NCBI GenBank assembly: GCA_903891395.1
Contig: CAITEM010000082.1
Span: forward strand, 1-18,758
DNA: 18,758 nucleotides
From: an uncultured Hyphomicrobiales bacterium
GTDB lineage: Bacteria; Pseudomonadota; Alphaproteobacteria; Rhizobiales; Xanthobacteraceae
Direction: 5' to 3'
Position numbers and translations under genes: made by a program. Position 1 is the first letter of the stretch, and the number at the start of each line of letters is the position of its first letter. The notes under the pieces were generated by a model. It saw only the letters and a program-made list of their open reading frames with translations. It ran no database searches and had not been told where the DNA came from. This document shows, one piece after another, positions 14,768-18,758 of the stretch.

Positions 14768-15715
14768 CTAGGCTTCGATTGCGATCCGCGCATTGAGCCG
14801 GTGCCGCACCGGATTCTGCTCGGCCATCCAGACTTTGAGGAAATCGACAAAGGCCTGCACCTTGGGCGGCACCACCGGCGTGCGCGGATAGACCGCGATC
14901 AGCGGTCGTGGCGGCGCGCGATAGCGCGGCAGCACGCTGACGAGGTCGCCTGCCTCAAGATCGTCGCGCACCACGTAGTGCGGCACCAATGCGATGCCGA
15001 GACCGGCCATCGCAGCCTTGCGCAGCGCCAGCGCGGTGTTGGAGAAGAACGCGCCGCGCACCTTCACAGCCGCCGCGCCCGTCGGCCCGTAGAAGCGCCA
15101 GATGCTGTCGGTCTCGGCGCCTTCAAGATGCAACAGACAGTCGTGATCGGTGAGATCGGCCGGAGTCTGCGGCCGTCCGGCGCGAGCCAGATAATCGGGC
15201 GACGCGCAAGCCACCCAATCCATGATCGCGATCTCCTGCTCGACCATCGCCGAACCGCTCGGCGTCGAGAAGCACAACACCATGTCGAGACCGCGTTCGG
15301 CGAATTTATAGGAGCCGCGATACGGCGTGTTGTCGAGCAGCAGCGAGATCTGCAGCCGCGGCTGCAGTTTGGCGAAGGCAATGACCGCGTCCGACAGATG
15401 GGCGGCGCCAAAGGACTTCGGCGCCAGGAGTTTCAATGTGCCGACCGGCTCAAGCCGCGTGCGCAGAATCGCGCGCTCGCTGCTTTCGATGTCGCGGAAC
15501 ACCTTCTCGCAGAATTCCAGATAGGCGGCGCCCTCGTCGGTGAGGCTGAGCGAGCGCGTCGAACGGTTAAGCAGCCGCACGCCCAACCGGATTTCCAGTT
15601 CGCTGACGTGCCGCGAGATCAGCGCGCGCGACAGGCCGAGCTGGCTCGCGGCGATGGTGAAGGAGCCCGCGCGCACCACGCGCACGAAGCTCTCCATGGT
15701 ACGGAAACGATCCAA
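14768..15715 (-). CDS. LysR family transcriptional regulator
   Basis: About 315 residues. The N-terminal winged helix-turn-helix spans residues 1 to about 60 (RTMESFVRVVRAGSFTIAAS, then LGLSRALISRHVSELEIRLG and LLNRSTRSLSLTDEG). An effector-binding domain of the periplasmic-binding fold follows to about 300 (TLKLLAPKSFGAAHL, LDMVLCFS, KAAMAGLGIALVPHYV). TTG 15715 is chosen because GGGAGG sits four bases upstream and the protein then begins in the usual way for the family; the TTG at 15727 and the ATG at 15697 are alternatives. It is divergent from the thiamine-diphosphate enzyme operon, the classic LysR arrangement, so it probably controls that operon in response to its substrate. The effector is unknown. 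Confidence 0.94.
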   Translation of the reverse strand: MDRFRTMESFVRVVRAGSFTIAASQLGLSRALISRHVSELEIRLGVRLLNRSTRSLSLTDEGAAYLEFCEKVFRDIESSERAILRTRLEPVGTLKLLAPKSFGAAHLSDAVIAFAKLQPRLQISLLLDNTPYRGSYKFAERGLDMVLCFSTPSGSAMVEQEIAIMDWVACASPDYLARAGRPQTPADLTDHDCLLHLEGAETDSIWRFYGPTGAAAVKVRGAFFSNTALALRKAAMAGLGIALVPHYVVRDDLEAGDLVSVLPRYRAPPRPLIAVYPRTPVVPPKVQAFVDFLKVWMAEQNPVRHRLNARIAIEA

Positions 15716-15728
15716 TCGGCCTCCCAAT

Positions 15729-15806
15729 TGTCAAATTTAGCGCAACAATATCGTGCGAATTTAGTGACTTATATGCGCTAATGTCAAAGCCTATAGTCCT
15801 GTCAAA
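15729..15806. promoter_or_regulatory. Candidate LysR operator region with inverted and direct repeats
   Basis: TTAGCGCA (15737-15744) and TGCGCTAA (15774-15781) form an 8-base inverted repeat 29 bases apart, with a related TCGTGCGAA between them. TGTCAAA occurs three times (15729, 15782, 15800). The last two extend to TGTCAAAGC and are exactly 18 bases apart. The region is AT-richer than its surroundings and separates two divergent genes, which fits a LysR recognition and activation site pair. I did not identify a firm -10/-35 promoter. Confidence 0.5.
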
Positions 15807-15932
15807 GCAGGCATCCGGCCGGTACGGTCGTGGACGAACACAACACGGCGGCGGGATCAACCCGCGCCATTCTCAGGGAGGATTCCCGCCTCGCCGGCCA
15901 CCAAGGCCTGCGGCGCGTGTTTTTAAGACACC

Positions 15933-17732
15933 ATGTCAGTCAATCCGACCAAGCCGGCCGCCAAAGCCGATATCTCGTCGCTCGATCGTCCCGTACCCGC
16001 CGGCGTCAATGCCGCGGCCTTCGGCAGCGACGTCGTGGCCGACGCCATGCGCGCGCTCGACATCCCCTATATCGCGCTCAATCCCGGCGCCAGCTACCGC
16101 GGCCTGCACGACAGCCTGGTGAACTATCTCGGCAACGAGAAGCCGCAGATGCTGCTGTGCCTGCACGAGGAAGCCGCGATCGCGATTGCGCACGGCTACG
16201 CCAAGGTCACGGGCAAAGCGATGGCGGCGGCGGTGCACTCCAATGTCGGGTTGATGCACGGCACCATGGCGGTGTTCAACGCCTGGTGCGACCGCATGCC
16301 GATGGTCATCCTCGGTGCCACCGGCCCGGTCGACGCCGCCAAGCGCCGGCCCTGGATCGATTGGATCCACACCTCGCGCGACCAGGGCGCGCTGGTACGC
16401 GGCTATACCAAATGGGACGACCAGCCGGGTTCACCGATCGCCGCGCGCGAAGCCGTGCTGCGCGCCAACTGGATCGCCAACACCGCGCCGTGTGGGCCGA
16501 CTTACGTCAATCTCGACGCCGAAGTTCAGGAAATGAAACTGAGCGAGGACGTCGCGCCGATCGACGGCAAGCGCTACATGCCGGAGATCGAAAGCGCGGC
16601 GCCGGCTGCGGTCATCGCTAAGGCGGCGGACCTGCTGCGGGACGCCAAGAACCCTGTCATTCTCGCCGGCCGCGTCTCGCGCAGCGTCGAGGGCTGGACG
16701 GCGCGCGTCGCACTCGCCGAGCGCCTCGGTGCGCGTGTCATCACCGACCAGAAGATTGCCGCCTCGTTCCCGACCAATCACCCCCTGCATGCCGGCGCGC
16801 CGGGCGGCACTGTGCTCGCGCCGGAAGCGCAAGACGCGATCCGCAGCGCCGACGTCATCATCAGCCTCGACTGGCTGGATGTTGCCGGGACGTTCAAGAA
16901 CTGCGGCGGCAAAATCGCCGCCCAGGTCATTCAAGTCTCGATCGATCACCGCCTGCACAATGGCTGGAGCATGGACTACCAGGGTCTGCCGCCGGTCGAC
17001 GTCTTCGTCGACTGCACGCCCGATGCCGCGGTGCCGGCGCTGCTGGAAGCGCTTGGACCGGGCGGTCCGCGCGCGGTCGCTACCGGCACCAAGGAGTTTC
17101 CGGTGCCGCCGGAAGGCGGCAAGCTGCTGGTCGATCATCTGTCGGCCAAATTGCGCCAGGCTGTCGGCGACCGGCCGACCTCCCTCACCCACGTTTCTCT
17201 CTCTTGGAACGGGGCAAGCTGGCACTTCAAGCATCCGCTCGACTATCTCGGCTCCGACGGCGGCGGCGGGGTCGGCGGCGGTCCAGGCATTTCGGTCGGC
17301 GCCGCGCTGGCGCTCAAAGGCTCGGGACGTCTCGCGATCGCGGTCTGCGGCGACGGCGACTTCATGATGGGCGTCACCGCGATCTGGACCGCGGCGCACT
17401 ACAAAATTCCGCTGCTCATAGTCGTCGCTAACAACCGTTCGTTCTTCAACGACGAACTGCACCAGGAACGCGTCGCGCGCATGCGCAACCGCCCGGTGGA
17501 GAATCGCTGGATCGGCCAGCGCATCTCCGAACCGGACATCGACATCGCCATGATTGCGCGTGCGCAAGGCGCCGTCGGCTTTGGCCCGGTGACGACAGCC
17601 GCCGAGCTCGACGGCGTGTTCAAGCAGGCGATCGCTTCGGTCGATGCCGGCAATGTCGTCGTCGTCGATGTGCGGGTGGAACCCGGCTACACCGCCGCGA
17701 CCACCGCGGCCATGACGCGCAAGGGCGATTGA
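15933..17732 (+). CDS. Thiamine-diphosphate-dependent enzyme (acetolactate synthase / benzoylformate decarboxylase superfamily)
   Basis: 599 residues in the three-domain order of the family. The PYR domain (about 28-190) has the activating glutamate in LHEEAAIAIAHGYA (Glu79). The middle domain (about 220-360) includes NPVILAGRVS, and the PP domain (about 390-590) has the cofactor motif CGDGDFMMG (Gly473-Asp474-Gly475) ending at Asn500-Asn501 (IVVANN). These enzymes cleave or form C-C bonds next to a carbonyl, for example by decarboxylating 2-oxo acids. It is not a close match to biosynthetic IlvB, has no adjacent small subunit, and sits with an uptake transporter, so a catabolic role is likelier. 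The ATG at 15933 has a weak ribosome site; GGGAGG lies about 60 bases upstream. The stop is one base before the ABC ATPase start. Confidence 0.88.
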   Translation: MSVNPTKPAAKADISSLDRPVPAGVNAAAFGSDVVADAMRALDIPYIALNPGASYRGLHDSLVNYLGNEKPQMLLCLHEEAAIAIAHGYAKVTGKAMAAAVHSNVGLMHGTMAVFNAWCDRMPMVILGATGPVDAAKRRPWIDWIHTSRDQGALVRGYTKWDDQPGSPIAAREAVLRANWIANTAPCGPTYVNLDAEVQEMKLSEDVAPIDGKRYMPEIESAAPAAVIAKAADLLRDAKNPVILAGRVSRSVEGWTARVALAERLGARVITDQKIAASFPTNHPLHAGAPGGTVLAPEAQDAIRSADVIISLDWLDVAGTFKNCGGKIAAQVIQVSIDHRLHNGWSMDYQGLPPVDVFVDCTPDAAVPALLEALGPGGPRAVATGTKEFPVPPEGGKLLVDHLSAKLRQAVGDRPTSLTHVSLSWNGASWHFKHPLDYLGSDGGGGVGGGPGISVGAALALKGSGRLAIAVCGDGDFMMGVTAIWTAAHYKIPLLIVVANNRSFFNDELHQERVARMRNRPVENRWIGQRISEPDIDIAMIARAQGAVGFGPVTTAAELDGVFKQAIASVDAGNVVVVDVRVEPGYTAATTAAMTRKGD

Positions 17733-17733
17733 G

Positions 17734-18567
17734 ATGAACGCCACGCCCAATCAGTCCGCCAACGCGATCCTGACGGCGGACCACATCAACGTCCGCTTCG
17801 AGACCGTCGAAGGCCCGGTGATCGCGGTCGACGACGTGTCGTTCGACGTGCGGCCCGGCGAATTTTTGTCGGTGATTGGCCCGTCCGGCTGTGGCAAGTC
17901 GACTTTGTTTAACGTCATCGGCGGCCTGCTCAGCACCCACCAGGGCAATGTCAGTGTCGCTGGCGAAACCATCAACGGGCCACACGCCTCCATCGGCATG
18001 GTGTTCCAGGAGGAATCCACCTTCCCCTGGCGTACGGTGACCGACAATGTCGCCTTCCCGCTCGAACTGATCGGCCTGCCGAAGGACGAGCGCCTCAAGC
18101 GCGCCAAGCATTTCATCGGCATGGTCGGATTGAATGGCTTCGAGAACCGCTATCCGGGCGAATTGTCCGGCGGCATGCGCCAGCGCGTCTCGCTCGCCCG
18201 TACCCTCGCCTCCGAACCGAAGATTCTGCTGATGGACGAGCCCTTCGCCGCGCTCGACGAGCAGACCCGCCTGCTGCTCGGCGACAAAGTGCTGCAGATC
18301 CAGCAGGAGCTGAAGCAGACCACGCTGCTCATCACCCACAACATCACCGAAGCGGTGCAGATGTCCGACCGCATCCTGGTGATGACCTACCGGCCCGGCA
18401 GAGTGAAGCGCATCGTCGACATCGACCTGCCGCGCCCGCGCACCTCCGAGATCGTCGGCAGCGAGGCCTTCGGGCGCTACGTTGCCCAGATATGGAACGA
18501 CCTGCGCGAGGAAGCCAGCCGCGGCATGCGCGACGAAGAAAAGCATGTGATGAGCGAGGGCAAATGA
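17734..18567 (+). CDS. ABC transporter ATP-binding protein, nitrate/sulfonate/taurine (SsuB/TauB) type
   Basis: 277 residues. It powers substrate import as the cytoplasmic ATPase of an ABC transporter. Walker A is GPSGCGKST (49-57), the Q-loop Gln is at 92 (VFQEESTFPWRTV), the signature is LSGGMRQR (144-151), Walker B is ILLMDEPFAALDE (164-176), and the switch histidine is His202 (LITHNITEAVQMSDRI). The STFPWRTVTDNV block is typical of the SsuB/TauB/NrtD group. It starts one base after the thiamine-diphosphate enzyme stop, and its stop overlaps the permease ATG as ATGA, so the three genes form one translationally coupled operon. Substrates of this group include sulfonates, nitrate, taurine, aromatic acids and thiamine precursors; the sequence alone does not choose. 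Confidence 0.95.
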   Translation: MNATPNQSANAILTADHINVRFETVEGPVIAVDDVSFDVRPGEFLSVIGPSGCGKSTLFNVIGGLLSTHQGNVSVAGETINGPHASIGMVFQEESTFPWRTVTDNVAFPLELIGLPKDERLKRAKHFIGMVGLNGFENRYPGELSGGMRQRVSLARTLASEPKILLMDEPFAALDEQTRLLLGDKVLQIQQELKQTTLLITHNITEAVQMSDRILVMTYRPGRVKRIVDIDLPRPRTSEIVGSEAFGRYVAQIWNDLREEASRGMRDEEKHVMSEGK

Positions 18568-18758
18568 CGGCAGCCGCGGCCAAACGCTCCGGCAGCTATA
18601 TGCCCGCGGTGGCCGGCCTCGGCTCGTTGTTGGTGTTTTTCGTCGCGATGGAAGTATTGGTGCAGACCGGTCTGGTCAGCCGCTTCATCGTGCCGCCGCC
18701 GTCCGAAATCTTCGGTAGTTTCGGCCGCGTTATCGTTGAGGAACACGTGTTCGGCCGC
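18564..18758 (+). CDS. ABC transporter permease, SsuC/TauC type (5' part only, cut by window edge)
   Basis: The first 65 residues are visible. A short polar N-terminus (MTAAAAKRSGSYM) precedes a first membrane span (AVAGLGSLLVFFVAMEVLVQ) and the motif FIVPPPSEIFGSF, characteristic of SsuC/TauC-type permeases, where (L/I)PxPxxV/I precedes the first periplasmic segment. ATG 18564 overlaps the ATPase stop by four bases. The rest of the permease, and probably the solute-binding protein that would help identify the substrate, lie to the right of the window. Confidence 0.9.
   Translation, partial: MTAAAAKRSGSYMPAVAGLGSLLVFFVAMEVLVQTGLVSRFIVPPPSEIFGSFGRVIVEEHVFGR

Noticed and set aside
15830..15932. 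Possible short leader gene before the thiamine-diphosphate enzyme (GTG at 15830)
   Set aside because: The frame simply runs on out of register through the enzyme gene. It has no ribosome site, and its continuation is Arg-rich.
15807..15932. Thiamine-diphosphate riboswitch before the thiamine-dependent enzyme
   Set aside because: I looked for the conserved CUGAGA and neighbouring blocks and did not find them; the gene uses the cofactor rather than making it.
16431..17750. A 439-codon open frame antisense to the thiamine-diphosphate enzyme
   Set aside because: Mirror frame of a gene with clear cofactor motifs; composition is Asp/Arg/Ala-rich and resembles no known protein.
17620..18546. A 308-codon minus-strand frame across the ABC ATPase
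   Set aside because: Antisense shadow; the ATPase has every ABC motif in order.

Overview
The window looks like chromosomal DNA of an alphaproteobacterium, most likely Hyphomicrobiales and related to Bradyrhizobium, Rhodopseudomonas or Pseudolabrys. The reasons are high GC content, a porin fragment with the YVKICSLYGAGFYYIPGTD block typical of that group, a double cold-shock-domain protein followed by a DUF192 gene, and small Ala/Gly-rich secreted proteins. Species assignment is inference.

Left end (1-2163): a porin fragment cut by the window edge, about 370 bases with nothing recognisable, a tyrosine recombinase on the minus strand, an AT-rich spacer, and a tRNA-Pro(TGG) whose 3' end faces the integrase. 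This is the layout of an element integrated at a tRNA 3' end. No second att copy is in the window, so the element's other boundary lies to the left or has been lost.

Housekeeping stretch (2200-9657): a DUF192 protein and a double cold-shock-domain protein (minus; the latter has an apparent one-base frameshift near its N-terminus), a sirtuin (minus) divergent from glyoxalase I (plus), tRNA-Glu(TTC), a methyltransferase-glycosyltransferase 9 fusion protein (minus) whose stop lies inside the tRNA-Glu, a possible 48-residue membrane peptide preceded by a strong hairpin, and a compact EF-P modification locus. In that locus epmA and epmB (minus, ATGA overlap) are divergent from efp (plus). EpmB would make (R)-beta-lysine, EpmA would ligate it to EF-P, and EF-P then relieves stalling at polyproline.

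Middle (9658-14761): an unrecognised 134-residue protein and a 4,5-dihydroxyphthalate-decarboxylase/substrate-binding-like protein (minus). Then, on the plus strand, a secreted M23 peptidase, a small secreted protein ending at a clear rho-independent terminator, and an MltB-type lytic transglycosylase with a likely Tat signal. Two peptidoglycan enzymes flank the small exported protein.

Right end (14768-18758): a LysR regulator divergent from a tight operon of a thiamine-diphosphate enzyme, an SsuB/TauB-type ABC ATPase and the start of its permease. The shared intergenic region holds repeats that look like operator sites. This is probably a regulated uptake and catabolism operon with an unknown substrate.

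I see no CRISPR array, rRNA, insertion sequence or clearly new multi-gene system. The points most worth following are the frameshifted cold-shock gene, the tRNA-Pro island boundary, the hairpin plus small membrane peptide, and the LysR-linked thiamine-diphosphate/ABC operon.
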